NCBI GenBank assembly: GCA_963693315.1 | Contig: OY856188.1 | Location: 156,360,181-156,424,180 of the forward strand | Source: Diogma glabrata | Taxonomy: Eukaryota > Arthropoda > Insecta > Diptera > Cylindrotomidae | Length of the DNA stretch: 64,000 nucleotides | Direction: 5' to 3' | Shown: positions 21,990 through 33,058 of the stretch, piece by piece | Position numbering within the stretch: position 1 is the stretch's first letter | Layout: each line of letters opens with the position of its first letter | The notes under the pieces: model-generated | The model's database searches: none | Seen by the model: the letters and a program-made list of their open reading frames with translations, nothing else | What the model was told of the DNA's origin: nothing | Program-made: the position numbers and the translations under genes

Positions 21990-23426
21990 TCAGTTCGGAG
22001 TTCCTGGATGTGTTTCAGAAATTCTGGCTAGCAACCATTGTGTTGGTGGCAAATTATTGTCCTTTATCATGACGATGTCTCCAATTTTCACATTTGGCAT
22101 TTGTTTCTTCCACTTCATTCTTTGTTGTAGTGAAGTAAGATATTCCAATGACCATCTTTTCCAAAAATCTTGATATAATTTTTGAAACCGTTTCCATCGT
22201 TTGGTGATTGTTATTGCTTCCTCAGTAATATTTGGCTCTGATGGTGCGACCAATGGTTCTCCTACTAGAAAATGCCCTGGTGTTAGTGCTTCAATATCGT
22301 TTATGTCTGACGAGATTGGACATATAGGTCTAGAATTAAAACAAGCTTCGATTTGGACGAGTGTAGTAGACATCTCTTCATAAGTTAGTGATGCTTCGCC
22401 TAATATTCTTCTCAAATGATGTTTAATTGATTTTACTCCAGCTTCCCACAAACCTCCTTGTTGAGGACTTGCGGGGGCGTTGAAATGGAATGTGATGCCG
22501 TCATTGTTAATATTATTCAATATTCCCGGCATGCATTCTTTATTGAACTTTTTGAAATCATCTCTCAATACCTTACTGGCTCCTTTAAAATTGGTGCCAC
22601 AATCGCTGTAAATGTGACGACAGCACCCTCTTCGGGCCGTGAAACGCTTTAGTGCTGCTATGAATGTTTGCGTTGTTAGATCACTAACTACTTCTATGTG
22701 AATAGCTTTTGTGGCCAGACAAACAAATAGCGCTATATATCCCTTATGCGTTTTCTGGCCTCGTCCTCTCGATGTTCTTAAGTGAATGGGTCCTGCGTAG
22801 TCAACCCCTGTGTGTGTAAATGGACGTGATGGTTGCACTCTTGCTGTTGGCAGATTTCTCATCAATTGTTCTGATTCCTTGGCTTTGTACCGGAAACATC
22901 GTATGCATTTGTGGATTACTTATCGCGTGATGTCCTTTGCGTTTATAATCCAGTAGTTTCTTCTAATGAAGCTAAGTGTCAGTTGTGTTCCTCCATGTAG
23001 TGTTCTGCAATGCGCATCTTCGATTATTAGTTTTGTCACATAATGATGTTTTGGTAGTATGATTGGATGTTTTGTTTCATACATTAATAGTGAATGCTTT
23101 AATCTTCCTCCAACTCTCATAATCCCACCTTCGTCAATAAACGGATTTAGTTGAAGAAGAGATTTTCGTGTTGGTAACGTTTGCCCTTTCCTTAGGATTT
23201 TCAGCTCATCAGGAAAACTGACTTCTTGAAGAGTTTTTACAATAGTTTTTCTACTATCCCATAATTCAGATGTTTTCAACGGACCTGTTAATTTTTCATC
23301 TTTTTTCGTGCAGTTGTTTACAAAACGCTTTGCATAAGCTATTATTCTTAATAGCTTATTTAGTGATGAATATTTATTCAAAAAATCCTTTTCGTATGAT
23401 GTTGTTAAAAAGGCTGCTAATTTCAT
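21990..23426 (-). pseudogene. BEL-1 integrase with one in-frame stop
   Basis: Integrase joins the cDNA to host DNA. The first block (22920-23426) holds the region before the zinc domain and an H2C2 motif (GGRLKHS, then HCRTLHGG and RNYWIINA). An in-frame TAA at 22920-22922 separates it from HKCIRCFR and the catalytic core, which continues in the same frame to 21990. The core shows the DDE pattern: TGVDYAGP, YSDCGTNFKGA and QQGGLWEAGVK. A C-terminal DUF5641-type domain ends in LPPTQWLLARISETHPG. Apart from the one stop it is open. Upstream it abuts Gag because pol is deleted. The env-like gene starts 17 bp downstream. Confidence 0.85.
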
Positions 23427-24974
23427 TTCGATGTAAAATTGTGTGATGGTTTTTATTGCAAATTTTACAGTTATTTTTTGATGTGCATTTTGTATCTGTA
23501 TAATGATGTAAGCAGACTTTGCATAGTTCTACTTTAGATACAAACTCCACTCGTGCTTTTGCTGACATGTTAAGAAAATTTTGACATTCCGTAATGAAAT
23601 GCTCTCTTTTGCAATATCGGCAATGGATACTGATTTGCGTATTGTATCCCTGGAGACTTTTTCGTTGATGTTGAAATTTTGAAATGGTTTGGCTCGCCTG
23701 ATGTGGTTTAAAATCCTTTGCAATGCCATCTCTCTTGTATTTGTATTCCTTAATTAGTTCTAAAGATTGGAATCTTTTCTCTAAAAAGGTGAATAAATGT
23801 TCTAATGAAGGGATTTCTTTCGGATCGTCCAAGCTTTGTTCATATAGTTTGTGTGTTTCCGTATCTAATTTTGGCAATAATAGTTCTAATACCAAGGTCC
23901 CCATGCATCAGTGTCGATACCAAGATTTTTAATGCATTGTAGAGATTCTTTTGCGGTGTCTACCAATTTTCTAATTGATGATGATGCTTCATTTTGGATT
24001 GTTCCAAAGTTTAATAGCCTCTTGATGTGTGATGAGACTAATATTCGCTTGTTGTTATATCTTGCGTTAAGCGTTGCCCATGCTGTTTGGTAGTTGTCTT
24101 CTGATGTGGTGAAGTGTTTTAACAAATCAGCTGCTTGATCTATTACATGCGTTTTTAGGTGGTGCATTTTTGTGGCATTTCCAATTTCCTGGCTATCATA
24201 TATCACTTGTGTAAAAATGTCTCTAAATGTTGTCCATTGTAAATAATTTCCATTGAACGTAGGAATTGTTATTGCTGGCGTTTGACTTCTCGGCTGAACT
24301 TGTTGTGTTGCGTGAAAAAAGGATTTTCCTAATTTTTCGATTTCCTCTTCCATTGTTTGTGTTATATCGAAGAACTCACTTTCCCAGTATTCGAATTCTT
24401 GGTTGTAGATCTGGTCAGTGTCTTCCACGATGATGTCTTCATGAAGAATGGATATATTTTCCCATTTGCGAGTGAGATATTTAATCTTCTGATTATAATA
24501 TGACTTTGTTCTGATGTTTGCTTGTGTGTCATCTTTAATTGTTTTAATGTTCCGCAACAATTCTTTTGCTCTGATCCTCTGTTTTTGTATCAGAGCCGCC
24601 GTGTTTGGGTTCAGTGTTAGATGATCTTGATCTGGCGTACGTGCTTTTTCTGCAGGTATTGAGTTGTCTTGTGCTGCTGCTTCCATATTTTGAATTTCTT
24701 GCTCCAGATACGATTGGAAATCATTTTTAGCTGTATACAATTCTTCTCTTGATTTCCAGTAAGCCTCTTCCTTAGTTTGCTCAAAAAAGGCTTGCAGTTT
24801 ATTGTCGTTAGCTTTGAATTTTTCCCAAAGAGTGTGGATCTCTGCCAGGCGTTTTTTAAAATATTCTTTGGTTGTCTTGCGCTCCTTGCCATCCTTTTTG
24901 GTGTTCCTTTGCACAGTTTTCAATCTTTCGGAAATCTCTGTTTGTGCTTGAACCAAGCCTTGGTAATCCGCCAT
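23374..24974 (-). pseudogene. BEL-1 Gag, frameshifted
   Basis: The Gag start is MADYQGLVQAQTEISERL at 24974, followed by coiled-coil-like charged sequence and then a DUF1759-type capsid region (TIPTFNGNYLQWTTFRDIF, then LLNFGTIQNEASSSI). A one-base shift near 23890 (WGPWY versus continuation LVLELLLPKL) divides it from the second block, 23374-23904. That block contains cysteine/histidine knuckles (HCRYCKREHFITEC and CKICNKNHHTILH). After ILHR, where BEL polyproteins normally continue into protease and RT, the next recognisable sequence in another frame is integrase. Gag is thus broken once and lacks all enzymes between it and integrase. Confidence 0.85.
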
Positions 24975-25220
24975 ATTTTAAAATTGGTGTTTTGTTCTTG
25001 GGGTTTTTTAAGACTGGTTTGAACAATCAAATGTTTATGTAGTTATACGTAGCCTAGATTTCAATACGTAGCTGCGTCTTGATGTTGATGATCGCTGCTT
25101 CAGCTTTATTGATGTTTTGAAAAACCCAGTGATCACGGTTTGAAAGACCGAATGTTTATGATGATCAAATGATGATGTAGATCCACTGGTGCTGTATCTT
25201 CTTTAGCTCGAAGGACCAAA
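24975..25220 (-). other. BEL-1 leader with BEL-type primer region
   Basis: On the minus strand the leader begins TTTGGTCCTTCGAGC directly after the 5' LTR, the same phrase as in BEL-2 (40254) and BEL-N. It is the probable primer-binding/leader signature of this group. No coding. Confidence 0.7.
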
Positions 25221-25570
25221 TGTTGACTCTCGAATCGGTTGATGTTTTATTAGTTGATGTTTTATTAATCAGAAAAAAAATACAATATGTGTTTTTCTGT
25301 TGGTTTCTAATTAAAGAGTGATTTTTATTTTTAAACATAATTCATAAAAACTATCAAATAAATTGTAATTTTCATATGTAAGTTAATAAATTTGATGATG
25401 ACATCAAAATAATTTACTTCTATACCACTTTGTTAACCTTGAAAAACAGTACAATTAAATTGTACTGAATTGCATAAATGATTCAACAATATATATAATT
25501 ATGAGTATAGAAATATTTAGAATTAAGTAAATAGAATATATTTACGCCATGTCAAATCTGTGCATTGACA
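25221..25570 (-). repeat. BEL-1 LTR, right copy (5' LTR)
   Basis: Collinear with 19678-20027, same length of 350 bp, one noticed difference (position 139 of the LTR). It should hold the promoter for the minus-strand transcript. Confidence 0.93.
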
Positions 25571-26313
25571 TTTAGACTTCGTATTCGTCTACATCGACGA
25601 TATTTTAGTGGCATCGAAAAATGAGGAACAACACAAACTTCATCTGGAACAACTCTTCCAGAAACTAAGCGAGTTTGGTGTTCACATCAAGAGTTCAAAA
25701 TGCGTTTTTGGCGTAAACACTCTTGAATTCCTCAGCCACACGATAACTCCTAATGGTATTCTGCCTTCTCAAGAACGAATTAATGCCATTACGGAATTCC
25801 CAGCACCAACATCAATCAAACGTATTCAGCAATTCGTCGGTATGATAAATTATTATCATCGATTCATACCGAAACTAGCTGAAACACTTGCTCCGATTCA
25901 TACCCACTTGGCCGCTTTACTAAAGAAGCCCAAGACTCTGAAAAATTTTACTTGGCCAAACGAATGTCAACTAGCATTCACCAAGCTAAAAACCGAATTG
26001 GGCAATATCACGTTGTTAGTTCATCCACGTAACGATGCTGCATACAGTATCACTACGGATGCATCGAACATTGCTGTCGGAGCAGTGTTACAGCAACGCA
26101 ATAATGATTGTTGGGAACCACTGGGATTTTTCTCAAAGAAACTTTCAGACGCTGAAACTAAATATTCTGCATTCGATCGAGAGCCACTCGCAATTTACCT
26201 AGCTATAAAACACTTCAGGTATTTTGTCGAGGGTCGTGAATTCACAATTTACACCGACCACAAGCCTCTCACTCGTGCAATACATTCTAAAACCGAACGA
26301 AACCCAAGGCAAT
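25571..26313 (+). pseudogene. Gypsy-B pol, middle part: RT palm C-terminus and RNase H
   Basis: After one TTTAG copy the RT frame resumes as DFVFVYIDDIL with the catalytic YIDD at 25590-25601. The thumb and connection follow (HIKSSKCVFGVNTLEFLSH, then IQQFVGMINYYHRFIP). RNase H follows with ITTDASNIAVGAVLQ, FSKKLSDAETKYSAFDREP and FTIYTDHKPL, so the D-E-D residues are present. The frame runs unbroken to NPRQ at 26313, where the EnSpm element cuts it. The rest (SRHLDFISQF) is at 33059. Confidence 0.9.
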
Positions 26314-27089
26314 CCCAAGCAACACAATAGGTGGCTTTCGACTATAGTTTGGTGTTAATTCACCTAATTATGTCGATATTACGTCGATTCAACCTGGTTT
26401 CTTCACTTTGAAGCGAATTTTACTTATAGGTAATGGTTTAGGTTCACTATAAGTATATTTTACCCTCCAAAAAATAACTTCATAGTTGAAGTAGAATTCA
26501 AGTCAAAAAACAGCAGGCAATTTACCAAATATTCACTTAAAATCAACAACAAAGTCAATTTAACATTGAACACGTAAAGTGGTCGCAAAATTGAGAGAGA
26601 TCTTCCAATTTCTTTACATATTTTCGACCTCAAAGTAGGATATTTTTTAAGTTGAAAAATATGGAAAATTACACCTTGCTTTCCTTAATTTTTGACTTCA
26701 TTGTTAAATTGTCTTGTTAAGTGACTTAGGGAGAATTTGTGTTTTGAAAAATAATTTATAATCTATACTATTATGTAGAAAATCACTTAAAATCTGACAT
26801 ATAAGTCAATTCCACCAAAAACTCTATTTTGTTGTCGACCTCATTGTCATAAATTAGTAAACAATCACCTAAATATGAATTAAATTACCAATTTTTTTAT
26901 TATGTATTTGTAATATAAGGCGATCCATATATACATTCATTTATAAATTGACACTCAACTTTTGAGCTCGCTGTTGTTTATAACAAAATATAAAATTGAA
27001 ATAAAAATATGAACAAAAGTAAAAAATTATATCGTCATTCAACAAATTATTATAGAAAAGCTAAATATAATGCAAATTATTATTTATTA

Positions 27090-28126
27090 TGCTATTGGTA
27101 AGCCACCTTTAAATATGTACCTTACTCCATTTGTGGATGAGATGAACATTAATTTAAAAGGTGGACTCGAGATAAATAATTTTATAATAAATGTGAAAAT
27201 AAAGTGTTTTGTGTGTGAAACACCAGCAAGGTGCTTTATCAAAGGTTAAACGAATAAAATAATTCATCAAAAAAAATATTTATTGAAGTAATTTATGCAT
27301 TCTAGGTGTTGTAGGCACGAATTCCGAAAGTGGTGCTTGCATAAAATGTACAGTGGAAGGAACTTGGGTTGTAGTAAATGAGTTATAGTAAATTCGATTG
27401 TGCAGCTCTCATTAGCTTTAGAAATGGAACAGATGAAGATCATCATAAACACATAACACCATTGGTTAAATTACCAATGGAAGTTGATTTAGTAAAAAAT
27501 GTCTTAATTGCAGATTCTTTACATTTATTTCACTTAAAGGTAAATATTACATAACTTATAGAATTATAATAAATTAAACACAGTAATTTTTCAATCCGTA
27601 ATCTCAATTATTACGTCCTCCTCAAATAATTTGGTTTTCACATTATAGGGGTTATGCATCGTTGTTTATATGGTTGGTGTAATGGCAGCTATAATTTCAT
27701 AGTAAAACTATCACTTTCTCAAAAAGTTATTATATAAAAAATACTAGAAGATTGTAATAGTACTAAACCAATGGAAATTACGCGTTCTATAAGAGGACTA
27801 CAACTTTTAAAACATTGGAAAGGTTCTGAGTTTGAAATTATGCTGCTTTATGTTGGAGTTGTTGTTTTTAAAGATTTCTTGTCAACGAAAATCTACAAAA
27901 ATTTTTTGATGATATCTTGTGCTGTCAGAATGCTTTCGTGTAATGAATATATAAAATTTTTAGAAATAGCTCGCAGTCTTCTAAAAGATTATTTAACAGA
28001 ATTTATGCAACTGTATGGAACTGATTCAATAAGCAGCAATATTCATAATTTATGTCATGTGATTGATGAAGTGCAAAATTTTGGAATTTTAAGTGAAATC
28101 AGTGAAATTTTTCTCGGATATTTTTA
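27090..28126 (+). pseudogene. EnSpm/CACTA transposase remnant (TNP2-like), probably once spliced
   Basis: Three blocks agree with the C-terminal half of animal EnSpm transposases. Block 1 (about 27110-27245): NVKIKCFVCETPARCFIKG. Block 2 (about 27375-27540): FRNGTDEDHHKHITPLVKLP and SLHLFHLK. Block 3 (about 27650-28126): VMHRCLYGW, LQLLKHWKGSEFEIMLLY and SSNIHNLCHVIDEVQNFG. Between blocks 2 and 3 about 109 bp start GTAAAT and end ATAG, an intron-like gap, although strict GT-AG removal is off by one base. Stops interrupt block 1 to 2 and block 3 (TAA near 27730). The N-terminal half is missing, so it is inactive. Confidence 0.7.
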
Positions 28127-28634
28127 ATCTCTTCTTCGCAGCGCAATGGTATAACAAATCACTTTCACCGAGACACTTTTATTTGGTTGAAAGATTTTCT
28201 ACTACTGATGAATATTCGTGTCAATTTTAAATGACTTTTAAATAAAATATTTAAAGGATGTAATATAACAATGAAGAATACGTAACATTTTATTGATGTA
28301 ATTGCAAAACATGGGAAAAACATTTTTTTGTTAGGAATATACAAAACTTTGTTGATGTAATTTTTGGAATTTTTGAAAATTTGATTTTAATTTATAGAAT
28401 TATTAGAAACATATTAAGAATATAGGTTTTTTAGTAAATAATGAAACTATGTAAACATTCGATTATTTATTATTTGTATCCTTAATAAAATTATCGACTA
28501 AAGATTGAAAAAATATATGATTTTTAAATTTTTTGTAATATATTTGATATTCTATGAAGCATTTATTGAGTGTTAGAAAAAAATCCAGCAGACCTATAAT
28601 GTAAAAATTCACCAAAGTAAGACGCGCAGAAATT

Positions 28635-31600
28635 TAAATTTATTTATTTATTTATTAAATTAAAAATTATATATACATAAGGCCTAGCCTTTTTTGGTGT
28701 ACATATATGTAGAAATTATTATAAAGAACAATTTGATAAAATTTCCATAGTATAATACTAATTCATTTAAGGTAAGCTTACTATAGTTCAATTAACTTAA
28801 TTAAAAAAAGAAAAAAAAAAAATTTATTTTATATGGGATTCACTTACATATAAACAACAAAGACATCATTAAACGTTCAAAAAAAAAAAAAATTTTTTTG
28901 CTTTTTTTTTTTAAAACTATATCTCTTCCATGCGACAAAGAACATCAAAGCACTTATCCTTAAATTGTTTCAACGATGTAGCAGCCCGTATATCTGGAGA
29001 GAGTTTATTGAAAAGAGACAACCCATAGACAAAAAATGATTTATTTTTTGTAGTGGTACGGTTTATAGGTAGTGTAACATGGTTTAGCCTTGAACTTCTT
29101 CGATGCCTAAGATTTAACTTATCATATAAATAATTAGGGGTTTTGGTGGTAATTAACTTATATATTGATACACATAGAAGGTAATTTAGATAGCACTTCA
29201 AAGAACAACCAAGAAGAGATGTTTTAAAGCGTGAAAGAGAACAAAAACGAGACAAATGGAAGACATATCGAATGCAAGCGTTGAAAGCCCTATGTAACTT
29301 GCAAAAACCGCCTGCGCTAAGGTTACCAAGAAGTGATGAACAATAGGTAAATTGTGGCAGTATTAGTGATTTAAACAATTTTTTCCTAAGACTAATCGTT
29401 GTGAAAGATGAAGACGGCCATAGACTCTGTAGACAAGAATAAACTTTAGAACAAATTGAGGAGACTTGCACGTTCCAATTTAATTGTGAGTCAAAAATTA
29501 CACCCAGATTCCGTGAAGATTCAGAAAACGGAATCAATTTATTACCCAGTCGAATAGATGGAGCATGTGTTCTGTGGTAGTGATTATTTGTTAGACTAAA
29601 TAGTATAGATACAGTTTTACAAGCGTTTAGAGCTAAATCATTGCGATACGCCCACTCTAATATGCTTTCCAAATCCTGGTTAATTTTAGAGACAATACTC
29701 GGTATATTATTCGCTAGTCCGTCTGCGTAAATTTGAACATCATCAGCATATAAATGTATTTTACAAAATTTTAATACCAATGGCAAGTCATTAATATATA
29801 TTGAAAAAAGCAGGGGACCCAGCACAGAACCTTGAGGAACACCTGAACTAATATATAAGAAATCGGAAATTAGATTGTCCAACGTAACACTTTGACAACG
29901 CTTATGTAAATAGGATGATATAAGACGTAGAGCACTCGAGGTAAAATTAAATTTATCAGACAGTTTTTTTAGTAATATTTTATGATTTACCATATCAAAC
30001 GCCTTAGAAAAATCTAGTAAAACTAGAATAGAGACTTTTTTCTTATCCAGTGACATTATAATATCGTCTGCAACCTTTAAAAGTGCTGTTTGCGTACTAT
30101 GCCCTTTACGGAAACCAGATTGAAAGGTCGACATCAGCTTATAGCGTTTGATGTGTTCATCAATTTGGTTTTTAACAATAATCTCAAAAGCTTTAGAGAG
30201 AGCACACAAGATACTAATTGGCCTGAGATCTTTTACAGATTTTGGATTTGATTTTTTAGGAATAGGGATGATCTTGGCTACTTTCCAGATGCTAGGAAAT
30301 TGGGATGTAGTGAGTATGAAATTAAAAATATGGGTTATGAAAGGCGCAACTATGGGTAGACAAAGTTTTATAAATTTAAGAGGAATTTCATCAAAGCCTA
30401 TAGCGTTGGATTTAATGGATTTGATAGCATTAACCGTATCAAGCGTGCAAACATTGTAAAATGAAAAGCTATTTTTAGGCAAATTATTGCTGGGTAAATT
30501 GTTATTAGGTGTGTACGTATCTGAGTCAATTTGTATTGTACTATTAACACAATTTGAAGCAAACTGTGTATTAATATCATTTGGAGAGAAAGAAATATGT
30601 TGCCGGTCATGAGATCTAATTCCAGTCCCTTTGATTCGTTTCCAAAGTTCTTTCGCTGGCAAATTTGGATTAATGAATTTTTCCATATAATCTTTCTTAG
30701 CACATTTAGATAAGAAATTAACTCTATTTCGTAGCGATTTGAATGTATTGAAATTTTCCTGATCTCTCGTCCTGATCCATATTCGATAGGCATTGTCTCT
30801 AAGAGCCATAGCTGCCCGAATAGAATCATTGAACCAAGGGTTTATTTCCGTTTTAATAACTACTTCTTTAACCGGCACAGTTTCATCGTAAATTTTCTTT
30901 ATAGTTGTATTAAAGAAATTTAGCAAATCATCAGAATTACTTAAGTTATAAAACTTTTCCCATGGTTGTGATAATATTTTATAAACGACATCATCCATGT
31001 TGATATTTCTATAATCTCGAAAACTGTAATTATTGCTAGTCTGAGTAACTTCAATATTGTAGGTACCAAAAACCATATCATGCTTAGAAATACCAGGAAC
31101 ATCAACTTGGTTATATTTTAAGATTTTTGAAGTATCATTTACAATGACAAGATCAAGCAATGATGATGATGTTTTAGTGAAATGTGTTGCACTTTGAGAT
31201 AGATTTACAAGCCCATACTCAATCAAGAGATCAGTGAAGTCATTAGATATAGGAGTGGACATAAGTAAATTGGTGTTAAAGTCACCAGTAATAATCACAT
31301 CATTATATTGGGGCAATAAGTTATCAAGAATACTATTGAGACCGGTTCTAGTGTTAAATTTTTTACTATCTGGGTTATAAACAACGCCAAAAAGAATTTT
31401 CCGGTTTGATATATGAATTTCAAGGAAAATAAACTCTATTCCAGAAACGCAATATTCATGTAAACTTAAAGTTTGCTTACAGCTCAAACCCGTTCCAGAT
31501 ATTTCCACTGATTTTCCTACGACAAAACACTTTATTCCTTTCCGAATATAAACGGCTACACCTCCGCCTCTACGCTTGATTCGATCATTCCGAAACATAT

Positions 31601-31990
31601 TAAATCCTTGTATTTCCACAAGTTTATTATTTATATAAGGTTTTAACCATGTTTCAGATACACCTATTGCAATAAGTGGTGCATCCTTCAGAATATTCCG
31701 AACTTCATCGATTTTATTAGTGGCTTTGGTATAAATGCTTTGGCTATTAAAATGACAGAAATTAAGGAGATTTAAATTATCCTTAAAAGCAGATCTAAGG
31801 ACAACGTTGGTTAAGTTCACAGAGTTCAATGAGTTTGATGTTCTTTGAGTCACAATTCTAGTCATGTTTCTGAAGAGAAGTAGCAAATTTTAAACGAGAA
31901 CGTGATAAAAAAAATTTAGAATGGTTTAGTTTAGTTAATTATATAATATAAATTTAAGTTTATCTTACAAAAAATTGTAACGCCCTTAAA
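28635..31990 (-). mobile_element. Jockey/CR1-type non-LTR retrotransposon (LINE), ORF2 intact
   Basis: A minus-strand LINE inserted in the EnSpm element. Its 3' end on the plus map is a (TAAA)n tract near 28637-28658, typical of CR1/Jockey-like tails. ORF2 is complete. No ORF1-like frame with zinc knuckles lies upstream (31887 to about 32150), so the copy is either 5'-truncated just before ORF2 or from a lineage without ORF1. The exact 5' end is uncertain. I could not define a target duplication with confidence. Confidence 0.85.
28917..31886 (-). CDS. LINE ORF2: endonuclease and reverse transcriptase
   Basis: 989 residues without a stop. An N-terminal APE-type endonuclease occupies about residues 40-260: NFCHFNSQSI, SETWLKPYI, RRGGGVAVYIRKGIKC, VVYNPDS, ITGDFNTNLL and the SKHDMV block. 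It nicks target DNA to prime reverse transcription. RT occupies about 490-760: DLRPISILCALSKAFE, FQSGFRKGHSTQTALL, LLDFSKAFDMVNHKILL, SGVPQGSVLGPLLFSIYIN and HLYADDVQIYA (catalytic YADD). The C-terminal region is of the Jockey/CR1 type (TPNYLYDKLNLRHRRSSR). All catalytic motifs that I can see are intact, so the enzyme could be functional if expressed. Lack of ORF1 argues against autonomous movement of this copy. Confidence 0.93.
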   Translation of the reverse strand: MLLLFRNMTRIVTQRTSNSLNSVNLTNVVLRSAFKDNLNLLNFCHFNSQSIYTKATNKIDEVRNILKDAPLIAIGVSETWLKPYINNKLVEIQGFNMFRNDRIKRRGGGVAVYIRKGIKCFVVGKSVEISGTGLSCKQTLSLHEYCVSGIEFIFLEIHISNRKILFGVVYNPDSKKFNTRTGLNSILDNLLPQYNDVIITGDFNTNLLMSTPISNDFTDLLIEYGLVNLSQSATHFTKTSSSLLDLVIVNDTSKILKYNQVDVPGISKHDMVFGTYNIEVTQTSNNYSFRDYRNINMDDVVYKILSQPWEKFYNLSNSDDLLNFFNTTIKKIYDETVPVKEVVIKTEINPWFNDSIRAAMALRDNAYRIWIRTRDQENFNTFKSLRNRVNFLSKCAKKDYMEKFINPNLPAKELWKRIKGTGIRSHDRQHISFSPNDINTQFASNCVNSTIQIDSDTYTPNNNLPSNNLPKNSFSFYNVCTLDTVNAIKSIKSNAIGFDEIPLKFIKLCLPIVAPFITHIFNFILTTSQFPSIWKVAKIIPIPKKSNPKSVKDLRPISILCALSKAFEIIVKNQIDEHIKRYKLMSTFQSGFRKGHSTQTALLKVADDIIMSLDKKKVSILVLLDFSKAFDMVNHKILLKKLSDKFNFTSSALRLISSYLHKRCQSVTLDNLISDFLYISSGVPQGSVLGPLLFSIYINDLPLVLKFCKIHLYADDVQIYADGLANNIPSIVSKINQDLESILEWAYRNDLALNACKTVSILFSLTNNHYHRTHAPSIRLGNKLIPFSESSRNLGVIFDSQLNWNVQVSSICSKVYSCLQSLWPSSSFTTISLRKKLFKSLILPQFTYCSSLLGNLSAGGFCKLHRAFNACIRYVFHLSRFCSLSRFKTSLLGCSLKCYLNYLLCVSIYKLITTKTPNYLYDKLNLRHRRSSRLNHVTLPINRTTTKNKSFFVYGLSLFNKLSPDIRAATSLKQFKDKCFDVLCRMEEI

Positions 31991-33058
31991 CAATTTAACA
32001 AAAGAAAAATAAGATATAAATTCACAAAAATTAAGAAGTATCAAATTAGAAAGCAAAATTCAGAAAAATAATTCGAAGTAGTTAAGCAAATAATATATAA
32101 TATTTAGTTATGTTAATTCATTAAAGTTGGAAAAAAATGTTGATTGGTGACTAATTGCTATTTAGTAAGAAGTGCGACATATTTGGTGGAATGTCACCTA
32201 TTTAGGTAAAAAACACAAAAATTATAGAAACTTCCAAGTAGAAATTTCCTAAAGAAGAGATTTCTACCTAATTTATGTTATTGTCGACTTAAAGTTAAGT
32301 ACATTTTTCTTTAAAGTCGAAAAACTAAGAAAAATTGACTTTTAAGTAGATTTTGTTTAATCTGCCATATTTAAAAAGAGTTTTTTTATAATTATATACC
32401 GCCATATTGACATAAAAGGGAAATGTTCAAAAAACAAAAATTATTTTCATAGAAATAAAAAAAAATATTTCTATAATGTTTATTTTTTTGACGGCCCATT
32501 GATATTTTTAGAAGTACATTGCTTAAGTTTATCAAAAATATTTTTTTCGTTATAAAAATTCATTTTAAACCCATTTTATCGCGACATATAAAATTAAAAT
32601 TTATTCTACAATATATATTAAATCAAAATTATTTTTTTCATATTTTTCGAATTTATCATGTAAAATAATAGTTATCCCAAATATATATACAAATACAGAT
32701 TATTTTATTATCCGTAGAAAAGAAGCACAATTACTTATAATATTACCTAATTGGTAACTTACAACCTTTAACGCCACAAATAGGTACAAAACAACCTAAA
32801 TTCGACGTCGATTAGACGTCGAATCTTCCTAATTTAGGTAGAAATATACTTAAGTAGCACGCTTTAATAAGTAGAAAAACACCTATATAAGACATTTTAC
32901 CCATAAAATTACGTCGTATCGACGTTGAATTTTTCCCCACATTGGTCGTTTCGTCGTCGAATCGACGTAATTTTACACCTACTTATTATGTTATTATAAC
33001 CTATAAGACGAATTTAGAGTAAAAAATTACCAGTTTGCGACCCATTTTGTTGCTTGGG
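31991..33058 (+). other. Right arm of the EnSpm element, non-coding with subterminal hairpins
   Basis: AT-rich, no coding. Near the end are two inverted motifs: attcgacgtc...gacgtcgaat inside acctaaatt...aatttaggt (32790-32840), and aaaattacgtcg...cgacgtaatttt (about 32915-32974). Similar gtcgatattacgtcgattc sequence occurs near the left end (about 26372). In this superfamily such subterminal repeats are transposase-binding sites. Confidence 0.65.

Larger units (their letters stand above)
19678..25570 (-). mobile_element. BEL-1: BEL/Pao element with env-like gene and missing PR-RT-RNase H
   Basis: 350-bp LTRs (19678-20027 and 25221-25570) flank gag, integrase and env-like frames on the minus strand. 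TTTAG is duplicated at 19673-19677 and 25571-25575. Integrase with a DUF5641-type C-terminus and Gag of the DUF1759 type identify BEL/Pao. Protease, RT and RNase H, normally between Gag and integrase, are absent: Gag zinc-knuckle sequence runs straight into the integrase H2C2 region near 23390. LTRs differ at one site that I see (19816 C, 25359 T), so the deleted form itself probably moved recently with help in trans. Confidence 0.9.
26314..33058 (+). mobile_element. EnSpm/CACTA-like DNA transposon inserted in Gypsy-B RNase H
   Basis: Ends form a terminal inverted repeat of about 20 bp: CCCAAGCAACACAATAGG on the left, and CCCAAGCAACAAAATGGG when the right end is read on the minus strand. The duplicated target is only AT (26312-26313 and 33059-33060), fitting the short 2-3-bp duplications of EnSpm/CACTA. 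Taking out the element restores the gypsy frame NPRQ|SRHLDF. Transposase remnants lie at 27090-28126. Both ends hold cgacgt-rich subterminal repeats and hairpins. A LINE is nested within (about 28635-31990), so the transposon itself was about 3.4 kb. Confidence 0.8.

Noticed and set aside
28600..32050. Target-site duplication for the LINE (aaattcac-like strings near 28604 and 32021)
   Set aside because: Only a short AT-rich match in a region where such matches are frequent, and it does not abut the 3' tail.
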